Assembly: GCF_900541275.1 (NCBI RefSeq)
Contig: NZ_UQJH01000020.1
Location: forward strand, 1-25,935
Reading direction: 5' to 3'
DNA from: an uncultured Porphyromonas sp.
GTDB taxonomy: Bacteria; Bacteroidota; Bacteroidia; Bacteroidales; Porphyromonadaceae
Length of the DNA stretch: 25,935 bases
Shown: positions 16,931-24,599 of the stretch, in pieces
Layout: every line of letters begins with the position of its first letter
Numbering within the stretch: the stretch's first letter is position 1
The notes under the pieces: model-generated
The model's database searches: none
Told to the model about the DNA's origin: nothing
The model's input: the letters and a program-made list of their open reading frames with translations, nothing else
Program-made: the position numbers and the translations under genes

Positions 16931-19900
16931 TTACTCCGACAGCACCGTCAGCTCTGCCCCGGAGGCGAAGTCGGCTCCACTCTGAGACGAGAGAGCGGTA
17001 AAGCGCACATAGCGAGCCCTCATCGGGTGACCAAAGCGAAGGGTCTGCCGCGACCTCGACCGCTCCATGGTGCCACGTGCCACCTCCTGCCATGTCTCTC
17101 CATCGCTACTGACGGAGAGGGCATAGTCACGTATGTCTCCATTCGTCCCGCCGTCCTGCCTCGGCAGATAGGTGACGCCCGCGATCGATCGCTCCTCACC
17201 ACAGTCGAGCGTCACCCAGTGAGGATAAGCGGCAACGGTGACGGAGTACATACTGTGCCAGATCGTGGAGGGATCGCCATCGAGCAGATGGGCGACGCTG
17301 CCCTCACCACTCTCCTCGGAGGAGACACCGCTTATGGTCACGGGGATCGTCGTGATCCGCTCATACCGATGCTCCGTAGCGATCCAGTCGCTCCCCTCCG
17401 GCCACGCACGGACCACGCCTCCCTCACGGAGGTCAAAGGGGCGCTCATACCGCACCGCCGGCTTGCCGTCGATCGAGTAGCGGATGGGCGACGATCCGGA
17501 GAGCGTCACGAGACCGGCACCACTCCGCCGCATCGTCACCGGCAGGGCGGTCGGCGTGGCGACCACACCCGTTACGCCCAAGGGACGGATCTGGAGCGTC
17601 ATCGTGTGGGGACCGCCCATCACCCGATCCTCTGTCAGCGGACCACCCTGACCGCAGGAGTTCCCCCCCAGACCGGTGACAGCGAGATCCATATGGACGT
17701 AGGTGCCGTCAGACATCGGGAGCTGGTAGGGGTGAGGCGCCATCGCCAGCTGCATCTGACTGTACGGCAGCACGCTCATACTCCCCCCATAGGTATAGAT
17801 CACCAGCCCGGACTGCCCCGAGGCATCCGTCAGGCGACCGTACCGTACGCCCTCCCGATTGCCCATGCTCTGGGGCTTGGGGAAGGGGACAAATTGCTCC
17901 GCCACGCTGCTCGAGTACTCCCCGAGGAAGGCGCCGGTCTCCCGGTCGGCGTAGTTATTCCACGGACCACGACCGTAGTAGGTGTAGCGGTCGAGCTCAC
18001 GCGGCAGGCGCATCGAGAAGCCTACCCGGGCGAGCGCCAGAGAGGGCTTATTGCTCTCCACCGAGGCGCTGAGGGTGATCGTCCCATCCGGACTGACGGT
18101 CCAGATGTAGGTGGAGGAGAAGGTGCAGTCCTCGGGACCAAAGGGCTTCTCCGGATGATCCTTGAGCTCAAAGCGCCCGCTCACCCCCCCGCTGAAGTCG
18201 GTACCGTAGGGAGCCCTGCTCTCCACTCGGTAGAGGAGCGAGAGGGAGCCGTCGGCATTGGGATGCACGGTGCGTGAGAGCACCCGGTGGCGGAGGTTGT
18301 GGAGGCCATTGGCAAACCATGCCGTGGAGGCCCAGTTGTCGTTATCCGTCGGGGCGCGGAAGGGATCCAGTCGTGGACCATTGCCGGCGGAGATCACCTC
18401 CCGACCACCATATACGAGGCGGTCAATCGTACCCTCGCGGTCGTCGAAGCGAACCGAGAAGCCCTCACCGGAGATCGTATTATCGTCGCCGAGAGTCAGC
18501 CTGACCTCTCCGTCAAAGGTCTTTGCCGAAGGGGTCGCCGGGCTCAGCTCCAGCTGCTCCGCCATCTGCACATAGCCCGCCTCGGCCCAGGGTGTCTCGT
18601 ATCTCTGTCGCAGCCGAATGGTGACAAAGTACTCGTGGTCTCGAGAGGTGTCCTTACGGCTAAAGGGGAGCGTCACCACCGCAGCCTCACGCGGAGCGAT
18701 GGAGGGCATCTCGACCTGCTCCGTACGTATCTCCCGTCCGTCCTCCAGCAGTGCCGCCTCTAAGTAGAGGTCATTGAGAGTGGTGAAGTACCGCTTATTG
18801 AAGATCCTCACCGTCCCCTCCTCTGCCAGTGCCTCGTTACTGATCCCGACGTCCTGGTAGACCTTCCGCACCTCGTAGTAGGCGGGCTTCGGCTCGTGGG
18901 TCGGCAGCAGGATCCCATTCATGCAAAACATCCCGCTATTGGGCTTGTCGCCAAAGTCCCCTCCATAGGCGAGATACCAGTCGCCGGTCTCAGGATCGGT
19001 CGTCCAGAGTGCCTGATCCACCCAGTCCCATATTGCACCGCCCATGAAGAAGTTGGTGCTCTCGATCGCCTCCCAGTAGTCGACGAGGTTGCCCACCGCA
19101 TTGCCCATACTGTGGGCATACTCGCTGACGTGGAAGGGGTACTTCAAATTATACTTCCCCTGTACCGCCTCTCGCATCCAGGCGATGGAGGGGTACTGAT
19201 TGGAGCCTATGTCGACGATGTCGTTATTCCGCTCGTACTGCACCGGGCGAGATTGGTCAAAGGCCTTGATCGCATCGTAAGCGGCGACGAAGCACTTCCC
19301 CGGCCCCGCCTCATTGCCGAGCGACCAGATCAGGATCGAGGGCTCATTGACATGCGCAGCCACCATATTCATCGTCCGCTGGACCGTCGCGTTGGTAAAT
19401 TCCGGCACGTGCGACAGCGATGCTTCGCCGTAGTAGTAGGCGTGGCTCTCGCAATTGGCCTCATCCTCGAGGTAGAGCCCAAAGAGGTTGCAGAGGTAGT
19501 AGAATATCGGAGTATTGGGATAGTGCGAGAGGCGGACGTGATTGATATTCCCCCGCTTCATCAGCATTATCTCGTCGATCATCTGCTCTCGCGTGATCGT
19601 ATTGCCGGTCTCGGGGTTGATCTCCTGGCGATTGACCCCCTTGAGCTTGATCGGCTTTCCATTGAGGTAAAAGTAGCGCCCCGCGAGACCAAATTCATCC
19701 TCCTCAGCGGGCGTATCGCGGATCTCAATTTTCCTAAATCCCGTGATCACCGAGAGGGTCTGAGCCACTCTCCCGCGCGGGTCGAGGAGCTCGCCCACCA
19801 GCGTGTAGAGGTGCGGTCGCTCCGCCGACCAGAGGTCGGCATTGCGGAGGGAGAGGGTCGTCTCGGTGACGGACGCCTCGCCCCGTGGTGTGCCGGGGAG

Positions 19901-20914
19901 GTCGGTCGTCACGACGATGCCGGTATGGCTATTCTTCTGGCTGTAGAGCTCGTTACGATAGAGTGAGTAGCGGATGCGCCACCCCTTTGCCGTGCGAGCG
20001 GAGCGGTTTCGCAGCTCCGTCCGGATATGGAGCGTCCCGTCCCGATAGCTCGCATCGAGATCGGGCGTCACGGCGATGTCCCGCACGGCGACGGAGGGGC
20101 TGCTCGTCAGGTAGACCGACCGGTAGATCCCCGGCAGGCGCCACATATCCTGCGCCTCGAGGAAGGAGCCGTCACTCGAGCGGTACACCTCGACCGCCAC
20201 CGTATTTACCCCCTTGCGGAGGTACTCGGTGATGTCAAAGGTGGCGGTGGAGCGGGAGTCCTTACTGAAGCCGACATACTTGCCATTGATCCAGAGGTAA
20301 AAGAACGAATTGACTCCATCGAAGTGGAGCTCCACACGTCGGCCACCCCAGTCTGCCGGGACCGTGAAGTCCCGCCGATACGAGCCCACCTCGTTGCGAT
20401 CCTTATAGGTGGTCCAGTCGGTCGGGGGCGTGCGCATCACCCCGCCCCGCCAGTCACCGGGCGTGACCGTGTGCTTAAAGATGTAGGGCTGATTGCAGTA
20501 GATCGGCGTGCCGTACTTCAGGGAGCCGTCGGGCTGGATCCCCGCCACACTCCAGCAGGAGGGCACCGTGATCTCATCCCAGCGGGAGACGTCATACCCG
20601 GGTCGGTAGAAGTCTCTCGGTCGCTCACCGGGGTTGCCGACCCAGTGGAAGCGCCACATACCATCGAGCGACTCGTAGTAGGTGCCCGGTGTCTCCGGGA
20701 GGTACCGGCGGGCGGCATCGACGCTCTTGTAGGAGAAGAAGTAGGCCGCCGGCTGCTCGCGATTGAGCCCCAGCCGCTCGGGCGACTCCCACTCGGAGCC
20801 GTCGGGAGCCGGCGTGGTGCCGTACTCATAGCCGGCAATGGGGTGCAGGATCTGCGCCTGACCGATCAGCGGCAGGCAGAGGAGCGCAAGCAGGGATAGG
20901 GTAAGTCTCTTCAT
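16931..20914 (-). CDS. secreted GH2 beta-galactosidase with C-terminal CBM32-like domain
   Basis: 1327 aa from the ATG at 20914. This start gives a signal peptide (MKRLTLSLLALLCLPLIGQA); the open frame runs on to 21247 but that extension is repeat DNA. Domain order: GH2 sugar-binding jelly roll (about 80-280), Ig-like domain (about 285-400), TIM barrel (about 400-690). The acid/base is Glu535 in WSLGNEAGPG and the nucleophile Glu598 in HVSEYAHSMGN, equivalent to E. coli LacZ Glu461 and Glu537. Then follow a DUF4981/Ig domain, the LacZ domain-5 supersandwich (about 800-1080), a chitobiase-C-like linker (about 1120-1180) and an F5/8-type (CBM32) domain (about 1194-1327). It probably acts in the periplasm or at the surface on host glycans, following sialidase. 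Confidence 0.93.
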   Translation of the reverse strand: MKRLTLSLLALLCLPLIGQAQILHPIAGYEYGTTPAPDGSEWESPERLGLNREQPAAYFFSYKSVDAARRYLPETPGTYYESLDGMWRFHWVGNPGERPRDFYRPGYDVSRWDEITVPSCWSVAGIQPDGSLKYGTPIYCNQPYIFKHTVTPGDWRGGVMRTPPTDWTTYKDRNEVGSYRRDFTVPADWGGRRVELHFDGVNSFFYLWINGKYVGFSKDSRSTATFDITEYLRKGVNTVAVEVYRSSDGSFLEAQDMWRLPGIYRSVYLTSSPSVAVRDIAVTPDLDASYRDGTLHIRTELRNRSARTAKGWRIRYSLYRNELYSQKNSHTGIVVTTDLPGTPRGEASVTETTLSLRNADLWSAERPHLYTLVGELLDPRGRVAQTLSVITGFRKIEIRDTPAEEDEFGLAGRYFYLNGKPIKLKGVNRQEINPETGNTITREQMIDEIMLMKRGNINHVRLSHYPNTPIFYYLCNLFGLYLEDEANCESHAYYYGEASLSHVPEFTNATVQRTMNMVAAHVNEPSILIWSLGNEAGPGKCFVAAYDAIKAFDQSRPVQYERNNDIVDIGSNQYPSIAWMREAVQGKYNLKYPFHVSEYAHSMGNAVGNLVDYWEAIESTNFFMGGAIWDWVDQALWTTDPETGDWYLAYGGDFGDKPNSGMFCMNGILLPTHEPKPAYYEVRKVYQDVGISNEALAEEGTVRIFNKRYFTTLNDLYLEAALLEDGREIRTEQVEMPSIAPREAAVVTLPFSRKDTSRDHEYFVTIRLRQRYETPWAEAGYVQMAEQLELSPATPSAKTFDGEVRLTLGDDNTISGEGFSVRFDDREGTIDRLVYGGREVISAGNGPRLDPFRAPTDNDNWASTAWFANGLHNLRHRVLSRTVHPNADGSLSLLYRVESRAPYGTDFSGGVSGRFELKDHPEKPFGPEDCTFSSTYIWTVSPDGTITLSASVESNKPSLALARVGFSMRLPRELDRYTYYGRGPWNNYADRETGAFLGEYSSSVAEQFVPFPKPQSMGNREGVRYGRLTDASGQSGLVIYTYGGSMSVLPYSQMQLAMAPHPYQLPMSDGTYVHMDLAVTGLGGNSCGQGGPLTEDRVMGGPHTMTLQIRPLGVTGVVATPTALPVTMRRSGAGLVTLSGSSPIRYSIDGKPAVRYERPFDLREGGVVRAWPEGSDWIATEHRYERITTIPVTISGVSSEESGEGSVAHLLDGDPSTIWHSMYSVTVAAYPHWVTLDCGEERSIAGVTYLPRQDGGTNGDIRDYALSVSSDGETWQEVARGTMERSRSRQTLRFGHPMRARYVRFTALSSQSGADFASGAELTVLSE

Positions 20915-20992
20915 CGTAAGATAGTGTTGGATGGGCAAGCACACTCCGCAAGAACTTATGCTTAAGGCTCCTCCGGACAGCTCGTTGTGATG

Positions 20993-21000
20993 TAAAGGTA
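20993..21000 (-). promoter_or_regulatory. weak candidate -7 element for the beta-galactosidase gene
   Basis: TACCTTTA on the minus strand is one base off TAnnTTTG, 79 bp before the ATG. The mobile element begins 43 bp further upstream, so sequence above about -45 is supplied by that element. Confidence 0.3.
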
Positions 21001-21032
21001 CCCCTATTTCCCCACAGCAGCCATTTCTCTCG

Positions 21033-21042
21033 CCTTTCTTCG
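21033..21042 (+). repeat. left 10-bp direct repeat (putative target site duplication)
   Basis: CCTTTCTTCG lies directly outside the left inverted repeat and recurs exactly at 21442-21451 outside the right one. One base separates each copy from the terminal repeat. Confidence 0.75.
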
Positions 21043-21043
21043 C

Positions 21044-21060
21044 AGGGGTGACGCATTTGA
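21044..21060 (+). repeat. left terminal inverted repeat
   Basis: AGGGGTGACGCATTTGA, identical to the reverse complement of 21424-21440. Its first 15 bases recur at 25699-25713. Confidence 0.85.
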
Positions 21061-21132
21061 TCTTTACCGCTATGCAGAGGAGATCTGCGGTGCGAGATTC
21101 CTCTGCTAATGCACCCGCCTGCCGATCCCGCA

Positions 21133-21145
21133 GGGGCGAAGCCCC
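21133..21145. repeat. hairpin A with GAA triloop
   Basis: GGGGC GAA GCCCC: a perfect 5-bp stem closed by C-G around GAA. The core GCGAAGC is a sequence known to form an exceptionally stable single-stranded DNA mini-hairpin. Confidence 0.75.
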
Positions 21146-21166
21146 GGAGGGATCACCGGTTTTTAG

Positions 21167-21203
21167 CCCGCGTGTCGAGGCACGAAGTGCCGAAGACCGC
21201 GGG
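21167..21203. repeat. hairpin B with internal loop
   Basis: The outer stem is CCCGCG plus GTC (21167-21172, 21174-21176) pairing with GAC plus CGCGGG (21195-21203). The asymmetric internal loop is GA / GAA. The inner stem is GGCAC / GTGCC (21179-21183, 21187-21191) with a GAA triloop. Confidence 0.75.
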
Positions 21204-21225
21204 AGAGGATGCCGGGAAAGATATA

Positions 21226-21291
21226 CGACCCCGCCAGGGTGTCGCACTTATCAGGGAGCCAGGCAACCAGTGCGACCCCCTGGCGGGGTCG
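21226..21291. repeat. central long palindrome
   Basis: 23-nt arms at 21226-21248 and 21269-21291 pair with a single mismatch (21240 against 21277) around a 20-nt loop. The left arm is identical to 25881-25903. Confidence 0.9.
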
Positions 21292-21315
21292 TGGGATTGC
21301 TTGTGATGCCTGATC

Positions 21316-21350
21316 CACGGGTCTTCGGGGCTACGCCCCTCGACCTGTGG
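21316..21350. repeat. inverted hairpin B
   Basis: The outer stem CCACGGGTC pairs with GACCTGTGG (one G-T wobble), followed by a TTC / TC internal loop and the inner stem GGGGC / GCCCC with a TAC triloop. Read on the minus strand it has the same plan as 21167-21203: GTC, GA, stem, three-base loop, stem, GAA, GAC. Confidence 0.7.
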
Positions 21351-21361
21351 CTATGGAGCGG

Positions 21362-21378
21362 GCACCCGCAAGGGGTGC
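21362..21378. repeat. inverted hairpin A
   Basis: GCACCC and GGGTGC pair around GCAAG. On the minus strand it precedes CGCTCCATAG and hairpin B, the same order as in the partial copy at 25758-25818. Confidence 0.65.
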
Positions 21379-21423
21379 TTCGTTCCCCACCCTTGATAAT
21401 GAGTTGGATGTCTTCAGTACCCT

Positions 21424-21440
21424 TCAAATGCGTCACCCCT
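21424..21440 (-). repeat. right terminal inverted repeat
   Basis: TCAAATGCGTCACCCCT on the plus strand, the exact reverse complement of 21044-21060. Confidence 0.85.
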
Positions 21441-21441
21441 T

Positions 21442-21451
21442 CCTTTCTTCG
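21442..21451 (+). repeat. right 10-bp direct repeat (putative target site duplication)
   Basis: CCTTTCTTCG, identical to 21033-21042, directly outside the right end of the element. Confidence 0.75.
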
Positions 21452-21460
21452 GGGCGGAGA

Positions 21461-21504
21461 AAAAAAGGAGCGAGACGGTCTGATGACCATCTCGCTCCTT
21501 TTTT
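21461..21504 (-). terminator. strong bidirectional intrinsic terminator
   Basis: A stem GGAGCGAGA / TCTCGCTCC, extended by GGTC / GACC across one C-A mismatch, has a 4-nt loop TGAT. It is flanked by six A on one side and six T on the other, so it works in both directions. It ends the leftward thiL-thyA-folA-asd-DUF5020 transcript 21 bp after the last stop codon and separates it from the mobile element. Confidence 0.9.
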
Positions 21505-21524
21505 ATGCCTTTATCCTCATCGGA

Positions 21525-22238
21525 TCAGAAGGTCCACTTGGCAGCAATGGTGGGACGGACGTGGAAGGCCTCCGGGAGGAGGGTGTTGTACTCCATCCTT
21601 AGCTCGGTACCGATGGAGAGATTGAGCTCGTCCGGCACGCCGACAAATTGATTTACATTGCACCACACCTGCGGCTCAGCGCGGAAGATCACCCGACGGC
21701 GAGCCTCATCGGCACCGAGGTTGGTCCTCAGGACGGCGAAGCCGCGGATGGTCCACACGCGATTCCAGCTGGTCCAGGCGGCATCGCCCCAGAGCTGGAA
21801 GTTGTGCGGCTTCTCGTAGCCAAAGTCATACCGGTAGCTGGGCGCCACGGTGAGGTCGACATACTCGTTGTGGAAGCGGTAGGAGATACCGGAGGAGAAG
21901 GCGTGGGTGCGGTCGGCCATGTAGCGCATGGCGCCGTGGTACTCGAGGCGAAGGGCTAAGGGAGCGTCAACAAACTTGATGTCCCTCTGCAGGCGGGCAT
22001 CCAGGTCGTAGAGCCGCTCGGAGGCGGGATTGAGCCGGATGTAGCCATAGTTGCGTCCCCACTTGTCGTAGGAGAGGTGACCGAGCTTGATGAGGATCGG
22101 CTTCTCTCCCGAGAGGTCGTTGTAGATGTGTCGACCGAAGTCGTAGTGGATCTCAGCCGTGGTCTGTGCTGTCGCGGTGAGGGTGGTGAGGAGTAGCGCC
22201 GACGCAAGTGCCGGCAGGAGTTTCTTCAGTAGTGTCAT
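21525..22238 (-). CDS. DUF5020 family outer membrane protein
   Basis: 237 aa. A signal peptide covers about the first 24 residues (LLLTTLTATAQ). The rest is a beta-barrel pattern of alternating strands, starting EIHYDFGRHIYND and ending HVRPTIAAKWTF with a terminal Phe. This matches the Bacteroidota DUF5020 family, which resembles Tsx-like nucleoside channels; a nucleoside or nucleotide link would suit the neighbouring thyA and folA but is only an inference. It starts 3 nt after the asd stop and is the last gene of the operon. Confidence 0.75.
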   Translation of the reverse strand: MTLLKKLLPALASALLLTTLTATAQTTAEIHYDFGRHIYNDLSGEKPILIKLGHLSYDKWGRNYGYIRLNPASERLYDLDARLQRDIKFVDAPLALRLEYHGAMRYMADRTHAFSSGISYRFHNEYVDLTVAPSYRYDFGYEKPHNFQLWGDAAWTSWNRVWTIRGFAVLRTNLGADEARRRVIFRAEPQVWCNVNQFVGVPDELNLSIGTELRMEYNTLLPEAFHVRPTIAAKWTF

Positions 22239-22241
22239 ATG

Positions 22242-23243
22242 TTACTTATTACGGATGATATACTCGCCGATCTGGATGGCGTTGAGAGCCGCGCCCTTGC
22301 GGATCTGGTCTGCCACGCACCAGAAGGATAGGCCATTGGGGTCCGTGAGATCCTGGCGGACACGGCCGACGAAGACCTCGTCCCTCCCGGAGAGGTCAAG
22401 CGGCATCGGGTAGACCTGCTGTGCCGGGTCGTCCATCAGTATGCAGCCCTCGCCTGTGCGGAAGGCCTCCTGAGCCTCCCCGGTCGTCATCGGGTGCTCC
22501 AGCTCACACCAGACCGCCTCGGAGTGGGCGCGGAGTGCCGGCACGCGGACGCAGGTGGCGCTGACACGTATATCGGTCCCCATGATCTTGCGGGTCTCGT
22601 TGTACATCTTCATCTCCTCCTTCGTGTAGCCATTCTCCTGGAAGACATCGATATGAGGGATGAGGTTAAAGAGCAGCTGGTGGGAGAATTTCTTCACCTC
22701 CAGCGGCTTCCCCTCGGCGTAGTCGTGTGTCTGCTGCTCCAGCTCCGCCATACCGCTCGCTCCGGCACCGCTGGCGCACTGGTAGGTGGCGACGTGGACA
22801 CGGCGAATGTGTGTCTTACGCTCGAGCGCCTGCAGGGGCACCACCATCTGGATGGTGGTGCAATTGGGGTTGGCGATGATCTGACGGGGAGCCGAGAGGG
22901 CGGCAGAGGCATTCACCTCCGGCACCACGAGCGGCACATCCTCATCCATGCGGAAGGCGCTCGAGTTGTCGATCATCAGGGCGCCATGCTTGGTGATGGT
23001 GGAGGCAAAGGCCTTAGACGTGCCGGCTCCGGCGCTGACGAAGGCGATATCGATGTCGCGGAAGGCATCCCCCTCCTCGAGCAGCTCCACGGTCACCTCC
23101 CGCCCCTTGACGGTGTAGGACCGCCCGGCACTGCGCTCCGAGCCGAAGAGGCGGATCCGGTCGCAAGGGAAGTCCCGCTCCTCGACCAGCTTGATCAGCT
23201 CCTGTCCCACGGCACCACTGGCGCCGACGATTGCTATATTCAT
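22242..23243 (-). CDS. asd: aspartate-semialdehyde dehydrogenase
   Basis: 333 aa, normal length. The N-terminal NADP-binding GASGAVGQEL (7-16) is followed by the phosphate-binding SAGAGTSKAFA (70-80). Catalytic Cys128 lies in NPNCTTIQMV, and the substrate-side motif is YQCASGAGASGM. It reduces aspartyl phosphate to aspartate semialdehyde in the cytoplasm, the branch point to lysine/diaminopimelate, threonine and methionine. The gene is 46 bp after folA, so it probably belongs to the same transcript. GACATTTG at 23274-23281 (minus), one base from the -7 consensus, could give it an extra promoter. Confidence 0.97.
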   Translation of the reverse strand: MNIAIVGASGAVGQELIKLVEERDFPCDRIRLFGSERSAGRSYTVKGREVTVELLEEGDAFRDIDIAFVSAGAGTSKAFASTITKHGALMIDNSSAFRMDEDVPLVVPEVNASAALSAPRQIIANPNCTTIQMVVPLQALERKTHIRRVHVATYQCASGAGASGMAELEQQTHDYAEGKPLEVKKFSHQLLFNLIPHIDVFQENGYTKEEMKMYNETRKIMGTDIRVSATCVRVPALRAHSEAVWCELEHPMTTGEAQEAFRTGEGCILMDDPAQQVYPMPLDLSGRDEVFVGRVRQDLTDPNGLSFWCVADQIRKGAALNAIQIGEYIIRNK

Positions 23244-23273
23244 ACTATTCTTTCCTTTCTCAATTCTTTAGTG

Positions 23274-23281
23274 CAAATGTC
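23274..23281 (-). promoter_or_regulatory. weak candidate internal promoter for asd
   Basis: GACATTTG on the minus strand (7 of 8 with TAnnTTTG), 31 bp before the asd ATG, the same distance as in the stronger promoters of this window. No -33 motif is seen. Confidence 0.3.
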
Positions 23282-23289
23282 CGATTTTC

Positions 23290-23808
23290 CTACGACTTCC
23301 GTCGCTCCAGCGTGGTGAAGGTGTAGGGGAAGGCGTTGGACGGGTCGGCAGGGTGCGGCTCCTCCCGGACCAGCTGCCACTCCGCCGGGTCGATGTCGGG
23401 GAAGTGGGTGTCTGCGCCGGGGAACGTGTGGTGCACCAGCGTCACATAGAGCCGGTCCGCCCGGTCGATCAGCTGCTCGTAGATCTGCCGACCGCCGATG
23501 ACGAATATCTCGTCCGCCCCCTCAGCGAGGCGGAGCGCCTCCTCCACCGAGTGCGCCACCACAGCCCCCTCCTCCACGGTGTAGTCACTTCGGCGGGTGA
23601 GGACGATATTCAGCCGTCCCGGCAGCGGTCGGCGGGGGAAGGACTCGTAGGTGGTGCGCCCCATGAGGATCGGGTGCCCCATGGTGGTCTCCTTGAAGTG
23701 GCGGAGATCCCCCTTCATACTCCGCCCCCAGGGCATGTCGCCCGCCTGCCCGATCGCTCCGTCGCTGTCCATGGCGACGATGAGGGAGAGGGTGCTTGTC
23801 TTACTCAT
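23290..23808 (-). CDS. folA: dihydrofolate reductase
   Basis: 172 aa. Family motifs in order: LIVAMDSDGAIGQAGDMPW (9-27), catalytic acid Asp34 in MKGDLRHFKETTMG, the NADPH-binding MGRTTYESFP (49-58) and FVIGGRQIYEQL (102-113), then YVTLVHHTFPGADTHFP. It reduces dihydrofolate to tetrahydrofolate with NADPH, regenerating the cofactor oxidised by ThyA. The ATG overlaps the thyA stop by 4 nt (ATGA), indicating translational coupling with its metabolic partner. Confidence 0.97.
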   Translation of the reverse strand: MSKTSTLSLIVAMDSDGAIGQAGDMPWGRSMKGDLRHFKETTMGHPILMGRTTYESFPRRPLPGRLNIVLTRRSDYTVEEGAVVAHSVEEALRLAEGADEIFVIGGRQIYEQLIDRADRLYVTLVHHTFPGADTHFPDIDPAEWQLVREEPHPADPSNAFPYTFTTLERRKS

Positions 23809-24599
23809 ACTGATACTTTGCCTGATATGTGTGGCCAGGGATGGTAGTCCTCCAGCGTAAAGTCGTCGTAGGTGAAGTCCTCGATCCGCGTCACGCCCGG
23901 TCGGAGCCGCATCGTCGGCAACGCTCTCGGCTCCCGCGTGAGCTGCTCCCTGACCTGGTCGAGGTGATTGAGGTAGATGTGTGCGTCGCCAAAGGTATGG
24001 ATAAAGGTGTCCGCCTCCAGCCCCGTCACTTCCGCCACCATCATCAGCAGGAGGGCGTAGGAGGCGATGTTGAAGGGCACCCCGAGGAAGAGGTCAGCGC
24101 TCCGCTGGTAGAGCTGGAGGGAGAGCTTCCCGTCCGCGACGTAAAATTGGTAGAGCACGTGGCACGGTGGCAGCGCCATCCGGTCGATCTCCCCCACGTT
24201 CCACGAGTTAACGATCATCCGCCGGCTGTCGGGAGACTTGCGGATCATCTCGATCACCTCAGCCAGCTGGTCGTGCGTCTCGCCCCCAGCATCGAGCCAG
24301 TGTCGCCACTGAGCACCGTAGACCGGCCCCAGGTCGCCCGCCTCGTCGGCCCACTCGTTCCAAATCCGGACGCCATGCTCCTGCAGGTACTTCACATTCG
24401 TCTCGCCCCGGATAAACCAGAGCAGCTCGTAGATGATGCTCTTCAGGTGGAGTTTCTTCGTCGTCAGTAGCGGGAAGCCCTCGCTGAGCGGGAAGCGCAG
24501 CTGTGCTCCGAAGAGACTGATCGTGCCTGTACCGGTGCGGTCCTCTTTCCTGTGTCCCTCATCCAGCACCTTTTGCAGTAGATCGAGATACTGTCTCAT
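23805..24599 (-). CDS. thyA: thymidylate synthase
   Basis: 264 aa, the length of E. coli ThyA. Visible motifs: RTGTGTISLFG (21-31), WFIRGETNVKYL, NEWADEAGDLGPVYGAQWR, catalytic Cys146 in LPPCHVLYQFYV, the substrate-binding QRSADLFLGVPFNIASYA, and DAHIYLNH. The C-terminus HPHISGKVSV-like (ends PHISGKVSV) is the form seen in Bacteroidota. It methylates dUMP to dTMP using methylene-tetrahydrofolate. Its ATG overlaps the stop of the upstream thiL-like gene by 4 nt and its stop overlaps the folA start. Confidence 0.98.
   Translation of the reverse strand: MRQYLDLLQKVLDEGHRKEDRTGTGTISLFGAQLRFPLSEGFPLLTTKKLHLKSIIYELLWFIRGETNVKYLQEHGVRIWNEWADEAGDLGPVYGAQWRHWLDAGGETHDQLAEVIEMIRKSPDSRRMIVNSWNVGEIDRMALPPCHVLYQFYVADGKLSLQLYQRSADLFLGVPFNIASYALLLMMVAEVTGLEADTFIHTFGDAHIYLNHLDQVREQLTREPRALPTMRLRPGVTRIEDFTYDDFTLEDYHPWPHISGKVSV

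Larger units (their letters stand above)
21043..21441. mobile_element. MITE-like palindromic element, complete copy
   Basis: About 399 bp, non-coding, bounded by perfect 17-bp inverted repeats AGGGGTGACGCATTTGA (21044-21060) and its complement (21424-21440), with a 10-bp direct repeat outside. Inside are, left to right: an 8-bp inverted repeat (GCAGAGGA 21074-21081 / TCCTCTGC 21099-21106), hairpin A (21133-21145), hairpin B (21167-21203), a central 23-nt-arm palindrome (21226-21291), an inverted hairpin B (about 21316-21350) and an inverted hairpin A (about 21362-21378). It has no transposase, so movement would need one in trans. It fills most of the 610-bp gap 20915-21524. P. gingivalis is known to carry MITEs; whether this is one of the described families cannot be judged here. 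Confidence 0.8.

Noticed and set aside
16880..18277. 465-codon open frame on the plus strand
   Set aside because: Antisense shadow of the beta-galactosidase gene; the translation is Arg/His/Gly-rich without any recognisable fold.
18896..19966. 356-codon open frame on the plus strand
   Set aside because: Antisense to the GH2 catalytic barrel, whose motifs are intact on the other strand.
20915..21247. 111-residue N-terminal extension of the beta-galactosidase
   Set aside because: It runs through the mobile element and its repeats, while the ATG at 20914 gives a clean signal peptide.
21033..21451. CRISPR array
   Set aside because: Palindromes here are of different lengths and are arranged as inverted, not direct, repeats; there are no regular spacers or cas genes.
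21048..21602. 184-codon open frame over the mobile element
   Set aside because: It spans hairpins, the element end and the terminator and runs into the antisense of the DUF5020 gene; nothing protein-like in it.
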